Origin: Pseudeuparius sepicola
Taxonomy: Eukaryota; Arthropoda; Insecta; Coleoptera; Anthribidae
Assembly: GCA_963920635.1 (NCBI GenBank)
Contig: OY987307.1
Span: 20,537,735 to 20,601,734, forward strand
Direction: 5' to 3'
DNA: 64,000 bases
Part shown: piece after piece, positions 43,917-55,660 of the stretch
Numbering within the stretch: the first letter of the stretch is position 1
How the letters are laid out: every line of letters begins with the position of its first letter
The notes under the pieces: model-generated
What the model saw: the letters and a program-made list of their open reading frames with translations, nothing else
Databases searched by the model: none
What the model was told of the DNA's origin: nothing
Position numbers and translations under genes: made by a program

Positions 43917-46900
43917 TGCATAAATAAGGTGATTGAAAGCACACACAATAAAATTTTCTATCGTGTGCCTTTATGGAGGTTATGGGGGGCTTTCAAGTGG
44001 CGATTTCCTTGACCTAGGTTACCGACCTACTTAATTAGATTATTATCTTCATATTTAATTTAGAATAATCTCATAAAAAATAAACAGTTTTGAGAATAAG
44101 AAAGGTACTGGCATAAATAAGGTGATTGAAAGCACACAATAAAATTTTCTATCGTGTGCCTTTATGGAGGTTATGGGGGGCTTTCAAGTGGCGATTTCCT
44201 TGACCTAGGTTACCGACCTACTTAATTAGATTATTATCTTCATATTGAATTTAGAATAATCTCATAAAAAATAAACAGTTTTGAGAATAAGAAAGGTACT
44301 GGCATAAATAAGGTGATTGGAAGCACACAATAAAATTTTCTATCGTGTGCCTTTATGGAGGTTATGGGTGGCTTTCAAGTGGCGATTTCCTTGACCTAGG
44401 TTACCGACCTACTTAATTAGATTATTATCTTCATATTTAATTTAGAATAATCTCATAAAAAATAAACAGTTTTGAGAATAAGAAAGGTACTGGCATAAAT
44501 AAGGTGATTGAAAGCACACAATAAAATTTTCTATCGTGTGCCTTTATGGAGGTTATGGGTGGCTTTCAAGTGGCGATTTCCTTGACCTAGGTTACCGACC
44601 TACTTAATTAGATTATTATCTTCATATTTAATTTAGAATAATCTCATAAAAAATAAACAGTTTTGAGAATAAGAAAGGTACTGGCATAAATAAGGTGATT
44701 GAAAGCACACAATAAAATTTTCTATCGTGTGCCTTTATGGAGGTTATGGGTGGCTTTCAAGTGGCGATTTCCTTGACCTAGGTTACCGACCTACTTAATT
44801 AGATTATTATCTTCATATTTAATTTAGAATAATCTCATAAAAAATAAACAGTTTTGAGAATAAGAAAGGTACTGGCATAAATAAGGTGATTGAAAGCACA
44901 CAATAAAATTTTCTATCGTGTGCCTTTATGGAGGTTATGGGTGGCTTTCAAGTGGCGATTTCCTTGACCTAGGTTACCGACCTACTTAATTAGATTATTA
45001 TCTTCATATTTAATTTAGAATAATCTCATAAAAAATAAACAGTTTTGAGAATAAGAAAGGTACTGGCATAAATAAGGTGATTGAAAGCACACAATAAAAT
45101 TTTCTATCGTGTGCCTTTATGGAGGTTATGGGTGGCTTTCAAGTGGCGATTTCCTTGACCTAGGTTACCGACCTACTTAATTAGATTATTATCTTCATAT
45201 TTAATTTAGAATAATCTCATAAAAAATAAACAGTTTTGAGAATAAGAAAGGTACTGGCATAAATAAGGTGATTGAAAGCACACAATAAAATTTTCTATCG
45301 TGTGCCTTTATGGAGGTTATGGGTGGCTTTCAAGTGGCGATTTCCTTGACCTAGGTTACCGACCTACTTAATTAGATTATTATCTTCATATTTAATTTAG
45401 AATAATCTCATAAAAAATAAACAGTTTTGAGAATAAGAAAGGTACTGGCATAAATAAGGTGATTGAAAGCACACAATAAAATTTTCTATCGTGTGCCTTT
45501 ATGGAGGTTATGGGTGGCTTTCAAGTGGCGATTTCCTTGACCTAGGTTACCGACCTACTTAATTAGATTATTATCTTCATATTTAATTTAGAATAATCTC
45601 ATAAAAAATAAACAGTTTTGAGAATAAGAAAGGTACTGGCATAAATAAGGTGATTGAAAGCACACAATAAAATTTTCTATCGTGTGCCTTTATGGAGGTT
45701 ATGGGTGGCTTTCAAGTGGCGATTTCCTTGACCTAGGTTACCGACCTACTTAATTAGATTATTATCTTCATATTTAATTTAGAATAATCTCATAAAAAAT
45801 AAACAGTTTTGAGAATAAGAAAGGTACTGGCATAAATAAGGTGATTGAAAGCACACAATAAAATTTTCTATCGTGTGCCTTTATGGAGGTTATGGGTGGC
45901 TTTCAAGTGGCGATTTCCTTGACCTAGGTTACCGACCTACTTAATTAGATTATTATCTTCATATTTAATTTAGAATAATCTCATAAAAAATAAACAGTTT
46001 TGAGAATAAGAAAGGTACTGGCATAAATAAGGTGATTGAAAGCACACAATAAAATTTTCTATCGTGTGCCTTTATGGAGGTTATGGGTGGCTTTCAAGTG
46101 GCGATTTCCTTGACCTAGGTTACCGACCTACTTAATTAGATTATTATCTTCATATTTAATTTAGAATAATCTCATAAAAAATAAACAGTTTTGAGAATAA
46201 GAAAGGTACTGGCATAAATAAGGTGATTGAAAGCACACAATAAAATTTTCTATCGTGTGCCTTTATGGAGGTTATGGGTGGCTTTCAAGTGGCGATTTCC
46301 TTGACCTAGGTTACCGACCTACTTAATTAGATTATTATCTTCATATTTAATTTAGAATAATCTCATAAAAAATAAACAGTTTTGAGAATAAGAAAGGTAC
46401 TGGCATAAATAAGGTGATTGAAAGCACACAATAAAATTTTCTATCGTGTGCCTTTATGGAGGTTATGGGGGGCTTTCAAGTGGCGATTTCCTTTACCTAG
46501 GTTACCGACCTACTTAATTAGATTATTATCTTCATATTTAATTTAGAATAATCTCATAAAAAATAAACAGTTTTGAGAATAAGAAAGGTACTGGCATAAA
46601 TAAGGTGATTGAAAGCACACAATAAAATTTTCTATCGTGTGCCTTTATGGAGGTTATGGGTGGCTTTCAAGTGGCGATTTCCTTGACCTAGGTTACCGAC
46701 CTACTTAATTAGATTATTATCTTCATATTTAATTTAGAATAATCTCATAAAAAATAAACAGTTTTAAGAATAAGAAAGGTACTGGCATAAATAAGGTGAT
46801 TGAAAGCACACAATAAAATTTTCTATCGTGTGCCTTTATGGAGGTTATGGGGGGCTTTCAAGTGGCGATTTCCTTTACCTAGGTTACCGACCTACTTAAT

Positions 46901-49265
46901 TAGATTATTATCTTCATATTTAATTTAGAATAATCTCATAAAAAATAAACAGTTTTGAGAATAAGAAAGGTACTGGCATAAATAAGGTGATTGAAAGCAC
47001 ACAATAAAATTTTCTATCGTGTGCCTTTATGGAGGTTATGGGGGGCTTTCAAGTGGCGATTTCCTTGACCTAGGTTACCGACCTACTTAATTAGATTATT
47101 ATCTTCATATTTAATTTAGAATAATCTCATAAAAAATAAACAGTTTTGAGAATAAGAAAGGTACTGGCATAAATAAGGTGATTGAAAGCACACAATAAAA
47201 TTTTCTATCGTGTGCCTTTATGGAGGTTATGGGGGGCTTTCAAGTGGCGATTTCCTTTACCTAGGTTACCGACCTACTTAATTAGATTATTATCTTCATA
47301 TTTAATTTAGAATAATCTCATAAAAAATAAACAGTTTTGAGAATAAGAAAGGTACTGGCATAAATAAGGTGATTGAAAGCACACAATAAAATTTTCTATC
47401 GTGTGCCTTTATGGAGGTTATGGGTGGCTTTCAAGTGGCGATTTCCTTGACCTAGGTTACCGACCTACTTAATTAGATTATTATCTTCATATTTAATTTA
47501 GAATAATCTCATAAAAAATAAACAGTTTTGAGAATAAGAAAGGTACTGGCATAAATAAGGTGATTGAAAGCACACAATAAAATTTTCTATCGTGTGCCTT
47601 TATGGAGGTTATGGGGGGCTTTCAAGTGGCGATTTCCTTGACCTAGGTTACCGACCTACTTAATTAGATTATTATCTTCATATTTAATTTAGAATAATCT
47701 CATAAAAAATAAACAGTTTTGAGAATAAGAAAGGTACTGGCATAAATAAGGTGATTGAAAGCACACAATAAAATTTTCTATCGTGTGCCTTTATGGAGGT
47801 TATGGGGGGCTTTCAAGTGGCGATTTCCTTTACCTAGGTTACCGACCTACTTAATTAGATTATTATCTTCATATTTAATTTAGAATAATCTCATAAAAAA
47901 TAAACAGTTTTGAGAATAAGAAAGGTACTGGCATAAATAAGGTGATTGAAAGCACACAATAAAATTTTCTATCGTGTGCCTTTATGGAGGTTATGGGGGG
48001 CTTTCAAGTGGCGATTTCCTTGACCTAGGTTACCGACCTACTTAATTAGATTATTATCTTCATATTTAATTTAGAATAATCTCGTAAAAAATAAACAGTT
48101 TTGAGAATAAGAAAGGTACTGGCATAAATAAGGTGATTGAAAGCACACAATAAAATTTTCTATCGTGTGCCTTTATGGAGGTTATGGGGGGCTTTCAAGT
48201 GGCGATTTCCTTGACCTAGGTTACCGACCTACTTAATTAGATTATTATCTTCATATTTAATTTAGAATAATCTCATAAAAAATAAACAGTTTTGAGAATA
48301 AGAAAGGTACTGGCATAAATAAGGTGATTGAAAGCACACAATAAAATTTTCTATCGTGTGCCTTTATGGAGGTTATGGGGGGCTTTCAAGTGGCGATTTC
48401 CTTGACCTAGGTTACCGACCTACTTAATTAGATTATTATCTTCATATTTAATTTAGAATAATCTCATAAAAAATAAACAGTTTTGAGAATAAGAAAGGTA
48501 CTGGCATAAATAAGGTGATTGAAAGCACACAATAAAATTTTCTATCGTGTGCCTTTATGGAGGTTATGGGGGGCTTTCAAGTGGCGATTTCCTTGACCTA
48601 GGTTACCGACCTACTTAATTAGATTATTATCTTCATATTTAATTTAGAATAATCTCATAAAAAATAAACAGTTTTGAGAATAAGAAAGGTACTGGCATAA
48701 ATAAGGTGATTGAAAGCACACAATAAAATTTTCTATCGTGTGCCTTTATGGAGGTTATGGGGGGCTTTCAAGTGGCGATTTCCTTTACCTAGGTTACCGA
48801 CCTACTTAATTAGATTATTATCTTCATATTTAATTTAGAATAATCTCATAAAAAATAAACAGTTTTGAGAATAAAAAAGGTACTGGCATAAATAAGGTGA
48901 TTGAAAGCACACAATAAAATTTTCTATCGTGTGCCTTTATGGAGGTTATGGGGGGCTTTCAAGTGGCGATTTCCTTGACCTAGGTTACCGACCTACTTAA
49001 TTAGATTATTATCTTCATATTTAATTTAGAATAATCTCAAAAAATAAACAGTTTTGAGAATAAGAAAGGTACTGGCATAAATAAGGTGATTGAAAGCACA
49101 CAATAAAATTTTCTATCGTGTGCCTTTATGGAGGTTATGGGGGGCTTTCAAGTGGCGATTTCCTTTACCTAGGTTACCGACCTACTTAATTAGATTATTA
49201 TCTTCATATTTAATTTAGAATAATCTCATAAAAAATAAACAGTTTTGAGAATAAGAAAGGTACTG
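43917..49265. repeat. 191-bp satellite, about 28 tandem copies
   Basis: Unit starts such as GGCATAAATAAGGTGATTG fall at 44110, 44301, 44492, 44683 and so on, a fixed period of 191 bp; the last unit ends at GGTACTG, 49261-49265. Units contain GCACACAATAAAATTTTCTA, TCGTGTGCCTTTATGGAGG, a CCTTGACCTAGGTTACCGAC block and AATAATCTCATAAAAAATAA. They are nearly identical. Recurrent variants are GGGTGGC against GGGGGGC and CCTTGACC against CCTTTACC. The first unit has an extra CA (CACACACAAT), and unit 27 lacks 3 bp (CTCAAAAAATAAAC). No open frame spans the unit, and no transcription signal is evident. Confidence 0.98.
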
Positions 49266-49658
49266 TAATCAGCTAAATTAATCTATTTTTTCATTAAGAA
49301 CATTTATTGATAAAGAAATGATTAAAATGTGGGATAAATGCTATTTGACAGTTCTAAAATTCCGTTAAGGACATAATCAAGCTGAATTAAGAGATTCAGA
49401 AATAATCAAAGTTGGCCTAAGAACTCCAAAATAAGGTTGTTGAGTAACTGTGATTCGTGCCGATATTTATTTTTGACAGTCGCGCTTCGTTCTAGGGTTT
49501 TCCGCCCAATAGGACAGGGAAATTACGGAAAAAAATAACGAAACCTAGACAAAATTCATAACCGCATTTTTATAATGCCATCACAAAATATTGGTAATAA
49601 ATGAACGCCATAATTGTTTTTTATACAAAATAAACATACGCATGTGGGCGTTTTTAAG
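49266..49658. other. Spacer between satellite and HP repeats
   Basis: AT-rich; nothing recognised. Confidence 0.45.
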
Positions 49659-50876
49659 AAATAGTTATTTATGTACCAAGGCACTGAAGTTCAACTTTTC
49701 ATGACTCGTGGAGTTTAGTTGCTGAGGCCTCTGGCCGAGGCAAATAAACCACATGAGTCATAAAAAGAACTTCAGTGCAGAGGTACATATTATATTTTTT
49801 TTGAAATCGGAAAAAAATGTTTTATTAGGCAAGAAAATAATATTAAGGGATCACCCGTCCATGACCCGACTACGCGCGGCGTTGCTTGACTTTGACGATC
49901 GCTCTACCTAGGACAAGTATGATGAGACACGGCACCTTCTGACAGAAAAACCAAACTGCTGCTTCTTGTGCAGCCTACACAACAAATCTATTGATATTCA
50001 AATTTACTAAAATATGTATAGGTACTGAAGGATTGCGCTTCTATAGGAAACAATTTCGCAATGTGTACGAAAAGTTAAATGAGCCTTTATCGGCCGGGTT
50101 TTGAATATTTGGTCACTTTTGACGGGCGATTTCTCCGCGTCTGACGTTTCATGTTTATATCTCGCCAACTTATCGAAAAAATCGTACAATAATGGTCTAC
50201 ATTATTGTACGATTTCTGTGCTTTTAATGACGATTTTGGGACATTTTAATGCCGATTTCAAGAAATAGTTATTTATGTACCAAGGCACTGAAGTTCAACT
50301 TTTTATGACTCATGTGGAGTTTAGTTGCTGAGGCCTCTGGCCGAGGCAAATAAACCACATGAGTCATAAAAAGAGCTTCAGTGCCGAGGTACATATTATA
50401 TTTTTTTTTGAAATCGGAAAAAAAAATGTTTTATTAGGCAAGAAAATAATAATAAGGGATCACCCGTCCACGAACCGACTACGCGCGGCGTTGCTTGACT
50501 TTACCGATCGCTCTACCTTGGACAAGTATAATGATGTACGGCACCTTCTGACAGAAAAACCAAACTGCCGCTTCTTGTGCAGCCTACACAACAAATCTAT
50601 TGATTTTCAAATGTACTAAAATATGTATACTGAAGGATTGCGCTTCTATAGGAAACAATTTCGCAATGTGTACGAAAAGTTAAATGAGCCTTTATCGGCC
50701 GGGTTTTGAATATTTGGTCACTTTTGACGGGCGATTTCTCCGCGTCTGACGTTTGATGTTTACATCTCGCCAAGGCCTACTTATTGAAAATATCGTACAA
50801 TAATGGGCTACATTATTGTACGATTTCTGTGCTTTTAATGACGATTTTGGGACATTTTAATGCCGATTTCAAGAAA
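49659..50876 (+). repeat. HP family, two tandem units of about 603 bp
   Basis: Units begin AAGAAATAGTTATTTATGTA at about 49659 and 50262. Each has a long hairpin (49675-49790 and 50277-50394): stem arms GGCACTGAAGTTCAACTTTT and its partner around AAGAGCTTCAGTGC, with ACTCATGTGG/CCACATGAGT next to the loop and GCCTC/GAGGC within the loop. A second, perfect 16-bp stem (AAATCGTACAATAATG / CATTATTGTACGATTT) lies near 50179-50215 and 50788-50826. The body between them (TACACATTGCGAAATTG complement, TTTGACGGGCGATTTCTCCG) matches copies at 1-420 and 60070-60670. No protein is encoded. Confidence 0.92.
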
Positions 50877-50897
50877 AATACATTTTCTTGTAATAAA

Positions 50898-51975
50898 GAC
50901 GGCATAAATATTAACTGCGAATTTTAAGCTGCATTTATTAGTAAGTAAGGTATATAAAGTTGAGATTGATAAATTAAACAGATTACGTTTGCGCAAGTAT
51001 CAGAATGATGTAAAAATTACATTTTGCGTAATATTTTGTTGGGCAAAAATATTAACTGCGTTTTTATTATTTATAATTACCTTAAAAATCAAATATTAAC
51101 AGTTTGTTCTAACTTTAAGCATATTGTTTCGCCGTAAATCGCATTTTAAAGAAATTTTAAGATACCTTTGAGAGCAAAATTATTAACTGGCTGATTTTTG
51201 CTAAACTTTGTATAAGTGGATACTAAGTCTTGTTATATTTTTTGAAATTAAACAAAATGTGGTAACGGAAGTATTTTTGCTCTACCGATACAAATGACAA
51301 ATGACAGTTGACCTACATGCACCCTAAATAAATGTTTAATTTCGCTATATATGATTTAATATAGTTATATTGTAAAAAGTTAAACAAAAAAAAAACAGTT
51401 AATATTTTTGCTTTTCCTAAAGAAATGACAAGTGACAGTTGACCTATATGCGCCGTAAATAAATGTTTAATTTCCCTATATATGATTCAATATAGTTATA
51501 TTGTAAAAAGTTAAACAAACAAAAAACAGTTAATATTTTTGCCTATATTCTATACCAATGAGAAGTGACAGCTGACGTACATGCGGTTCAGATAAATGTT
51601 TAATTTTTTATAAGTTACATTCTATTTGTAAAAGGGAATGATCGATCATCTGCAATAAAAACGTAGTTAATATTTTTGCCTTTTGCCGAAATAGAAAATT
51701 ATCCGATTTTTATCTCTCTTTGTCGATCTAAGTTACTTCCATATTCTTAAAATGTTTAATTTCTTAATACATATATGTTAGCAAGGGAAGTTTACCTAAA
51801 GAGTCTAAAAAAAATCCAGTTAACATTTTTGCTCGAAATTTCTAACGAAAAATAGGTGTTTTTTGAGGTAACTCAAGGTTCCGTTTTTTCAAAATGTTTA
51901 ATTTTTGGTTTCTACCAACGTATTTACTTATAACTTTGATATGGTGAAACAAAATTGCAGTTAATATTTTTGTCT
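50898..51975. repeat. Degenerate array with a conserved 16-bp core that switches orientation
   Basis: The core GCAAAAATATTAACTG occurs at 50901-50917 (GGCATAAATATTAACTG), 51043-51058 and 51173-51188. Its reverse complement CAGTTAATATTTTTGC (with small changes) occurs at 51396, 51527, 51664, 51817 and 51958; a partial copy is at 51270-51281. Spacing is 131-153 bp. On the right side each unit also carries AAATGTTTAATTT (about 51329, 51460, 51594, 51750, 51892), and two adjacent units share TATAGTTATATTGTAAAAAG. The cores are far better conserved than the spacers. Confidence 0.82.
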
Positions 51976-52022
51976 AGGTCAAATTCTATTTTCCCTGGCC
52001 TACAACGCAGAACAACTAACTG

Positions 52023-53240
52023 CACAGATAGAAATACAATTCTTCATAGAAAAATATTTGTTGTTTGATCACGAATTATTTGTCAGAAATAATATTTATT
52101 TCGGTAGAAAGTATATTATTTAAATGAAGATTTTTTTTTTCAATTAAAAAATAAAAGCCTTTTGGGTGAAGTATTTGATTCTTTTGACACATTATTGTTT
52201 AGTAGAAGCATTTATTATTTTCCTGAAATAAGGTATTACTTGGTGCAAACAAGAATAATGTTTATTTATAGTATTAGCTTTCGTTGTTTGGGTCAACCAC
52301 ATTGTTATTTGGTTTAAATGTGACCTTATTTGAGTTAAATAATACTACCTAGCATTTTTATTGCTGTCTCGCTCCAGAGAGTGAAAGATAGAAAGAGAGA
52401 GAAAATATGGGAGAACGAGAGCGCACTCTAGTGTCGGCGTTCAGAGCTATTCCGTGTCCGTGTAAGTAGGTACGCGTCTGCAGCCTTCCTAGAGGTTTTG
52501 TGCGAGCAGTTTTATTATTATTTATAGCCGCCGATTAGCCGTCTGTAGTGTGGTGTATTGTGTGTATTGCGTGTTTTCAGATTCTTCTGTAAGTAGGATA
52601 CGCATAAACAATAATGGATACAAATATCAAAGAACTACTTGAAATGTATCAAATAAGCCACCTGTATGAGGCGCTTTCCTTGGTGAGTTTTGTATAGTTT
52701 TTTTTATACCAAATATTGTTTTTTTAATTGTATTTAAATAAATATTTTTATAGCATTACAAATTATCGTGTTTTTCTAATCCAATTTCCGTTCCATTCAA
52801 CAGAACATCTCTACGAATTGAACAAACTTATTGTTTTTTATTCGAATCGACAAAAAAAGTTTGTGAATAATGATAAACACAAAGGTTGCTTTACTTTAAA
52901 TAAATAATATTTTATTTCAGTGAATACCCTGAATGGGTAATTCAACCCATCACAGTTGTTTGACGCAACTGTCTTAATTTTTTAAATATAATAAATGTTT
53001 TTAAACATCGTAGATTTGTTCCTTCGAAATATCTCATTTATTTAATTCTAATCGTTAGTATTTTCATGGGAATAAAAATTAATTTCTTCCAAATAATATT
53101 TAAATTGTCTCAAATTAAATGTTGCCTTTTTAATTGAAACAAACCAAATGTTTTATTCAAAGTTAGTCTAGGGTTCGCCATATACAAGAATCAAATTTGT
53201 TTGAGTTAAATAAATTTTATTTTATCTCTTTCTATCTGTG
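52023..53240 (+). mobile_element. TIR element shell with promoter-like region and first exon
   Basis: CACAGATAGAAATACAATTC at 52023 and its partner TCTTTCTATCTGTG at 53227-53240 form a short inverted pair. Both flanking regions carry repeated TTATTTG(A/G)(G/T)TTAAAT-type words (52308, 52328, 53196-53216 and others). The middle (52370-52560) is GC-richer with a GAGA-type tract. A first exon with a consensus splice donor follows at 52614. It resembles the 30.9-34.5 kb shell in plan but not in sequence. Superfamily unknown; most of the gene appears deleted. Confidence 0.45.
52614..52682 (+). CDS. Candidate first coding exon (23 codons), gene not recognised
   Basis: The exon reads M-D-T-N-I-K-E-L-L-E-M-Y-Q-I-S-H-L-Y-E-A-L-S-L and ends exactly at GTGAGT (52683), a consensus 5' splice site, in phase 0. 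An amphipathic helix is plausible, and the start of a SAM-like fold is conceivable, but no family can be named. The upstream leader contains a GAGA-rich, moderately GC-rich stretch consistent with a promoter. No second exon was found before the right TIR at 53240. Either this is a host gene start whose later exons lie beyond, or the 5' remnant of a transposon gene. Confidence 0.45.
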
Positions 53241-54086
53241 TGTATTCCGTTGTGTCCTTCAAAGCAAGCTTCTTAGAAATATTCCAACCCTAACTCTATC
53301 CATCTGCGTACATTAAGCGTCTCGCAGTTATCTCACACGTTTTTCTGCCTCCTTTGTCCGACATTCTCTAGAACAATCCAAGACCCCTGGTCGTAGCCAA
53401 ACAAAAGGATGCCGGAAAAAACGCGTACAGTTTATTCTGGTTTTTTTTTTCGTCCATGAGAATCTTGGTGGGCTCTTACTTCCGCAAATAGACTCCTCGC
53501 CCCTTACCTGTCGGCCTCATTTGCATACCTACAATAATTTGGGGTTAATTTTTTGCGTTGAAACAATGGGGCGATGCGGAGGGGGTTAGTTAACCCTTTC
53601 GAGGGGGTATGCATACGTTATGAGTTTTTTTCTCGGGACACTTTCGTGTGAAACGGATTTTTTGCGATAGCTTTACGTGTTGTCATCCTATAAAGTGGTT
53701 TGGCGGGTCCGCTAGATGTTGTTTTAATATAGGGGATGGTTTTTTGCTGTATTAGTTTTTAATTTTCGGAAGCGCAGACATGACGTGAGCGCTTTACAAT
53801 GGCGACGGTGTGACGCTGGGAACTATTTTTTTTACATATGATTATATGATGAGGTGTATGAAAAGTGAATCTAGAGAAGAGTTTGCAGAACATTGTTTAG
53901 ATCATTATTCTCACAGGATGTCTGATTCTGGCATAATATCTAGGAGTAGGTAGGTAGACCAAAAGCAACTTCATGCTAGTGCTGTGGGAGACGGGGCAAA
54001 CATTTTGATTATCTCGGCTTCATCGACGAATTCTATTAATAATTCCTCTGTTTATAGAATATCAAGTTAAAAATCTGGCATGGATT
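53241..54086. other. Block with GC-richer stretch at 53380-53720, no gene recognised
   Basis: The stretch contains GGGGCGATGCGGAGGGGG and GGCGGGTCCGCTAGATG words. No supported frame. Confidence 0.35.
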
Positions 54087-54089
54087 TTT

Positions 54090-54829
54090 TTGTGTGTCCC
54101 AATTTGATACTGGACACCTCAGCACTATGTGAAGGACAAGCAAAACAAATGGTCCCTATTTTTTTATTAGTAATCCCAAGGGAGAGTATCTCATAGGCGG
54201 TGGTATTTGGATGGGGTAATTATTTCATGGCCTGCTATGATTTTTTAAAATAGCTAATTTTCAAGAAACCCTATTAGGGATTTTTTTACGACAAAATGTT
54301 ATTAAGAAAACTTGTTCAGAATGAAAAACTGAGTAGAATTGCAAAATTTCAAAGGTCTAGGCCTACTTTGATTTTTAGCCTTTTCGCCATTTTTTCCCAC
54401 TTTTTTCCTAAAAATGTGTCCTTTCTGGAGCTTTCACGTCAAGATATTATTAAGGAAACTTGATTATCGTGAAAAAATAAAATTTTGACGTGAAATCTCC
54501 AGAAAGGAAACTTTTCTAAGAAGAAAGTGGGAGATAAATCTAAAAATCAAAGTAGGCCTAGCGTTTTGAAATTTTGCGAATCTACTCAGTTTTTCATTCT
54601 GAATAAGTTTTCTTAATAACATTTTGTCGTAAAAAATCCCTAACGGGGTTTCTTGAAAATTTGCTATTTTAAAAAATCATAGCATGCCATGAAATAATTA
54701 CCCCATCCAAATACCACCGCCTATGAGATACTGTCCCTTGGTACTACCAATAAAAAAATAAAGACCATTTGTTTTCCTTGCCCTTCAAATATTTCTGAGG
54801 TGTCCATTATCAAATTGGGACAGACTGTA
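54090..54829. mobile_element. Palindromic element (about 740 bp)
   Basis: The left end TGTGTGTCCCAATTTGATAC pairs with the right end TATCAAATTGGGACAGACTG(TA). Arms of about 340 bp share CTCATAGGCGGTGGTATTTG, GGATGGGGTAATTATTTCAT and CATTTTGTCGTAAAAAA-type words. The centre near 54460 is a smaller dyad (CACGTCAA / TTGACGTG). No coding capacity. Confidence 0.87.
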
Positions 54830-54954
54830 GAAACACATTTTTTGTGTAATTTTCCTTATTTTTTATTAATTATTTATTTTTAAATTCAACTTTGATGTTA
54901 CCTTTTGCCTTAAAAATATGAAAAAAGACTCGCTCAAACGTGGTCACGTGACCA

Positions 54955-55660
54955 TTACACAATAATAAGGTATGAACCAGAGAGTCATCCTGGGTTCTTC
55001 ATATGAAAAACTGAGTTTTCAATTATTCGAAAAATATGCGTTTTGATACGATTTTAGTCAGGCTGCCATGTGTTTTATAATGAAGTTCAAAATAGAAAAA
55101 TCCTCGGAAAACCATAGGCATACCGTTAGCGTGGGTTCAAAGGGCTATTATTGTCACGTGAACTTGTATTTTAATAATTAGTTTTTCCACGTTTCTGAAC
55201 AGGCTGCCAAGGAGAAGTATGCAAGTGCTTGTTATGAAAATGCTGAAAAATGGATGGCATACCTTTTACGCTTGTCCAAGTACTGTTTAAATTGAATGTT
55301 ATTTAATTATTTAAACGATTTATTCGATGTTGAGTGTACTTGGATATGCGCAAACGGTATGCCATCTTTTCTTCAGCAGTTTCATAACAAGAACTTGCAT
55401 ACTTCTCATTGTCAGCCTGTTTAGAAACGTGGAAAAATTAATTATTAAAATACAAGATCACGTGGCAATAATAGCCCTTTGGACCCACCCTAACGGTAGG
55501 ACTATGGTTTTCCGAGGAATTTTCTATTTGAACTTCATTATAAAACACATGGCAGCTTTTATAAAATCATATCAAAACGCATATTTTTCGAATAATTGAA
55601 AACCCAGTTTTTCACATGAAGAACCCAGGATGACTCTCTGATTCATACCTTATTATTGTG
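54955..55660. mobile_element. Palindromic element (about 700 bp)
   Basis: ACAATAATAAGGTATGAACC near 54958 pairs with GATTCATACCTTATTATTGT near 55660. The arms of about 310 bp share AGAGAGTCATCCTGGGTTCT, ATGAAGTTCAAAATAGAAAA-type and TCACGTG words. The loop is about 85 bp around 55270-55355. A 90-codon frame inside one arm is a by-product of the repeat. Confidence 0.85.

Noticed and set aside
43917..49265. CRISPR-like array
   Set aside because: Units are contiguous 191-bp satellite repeats without spacers, in a eukaryotic context.
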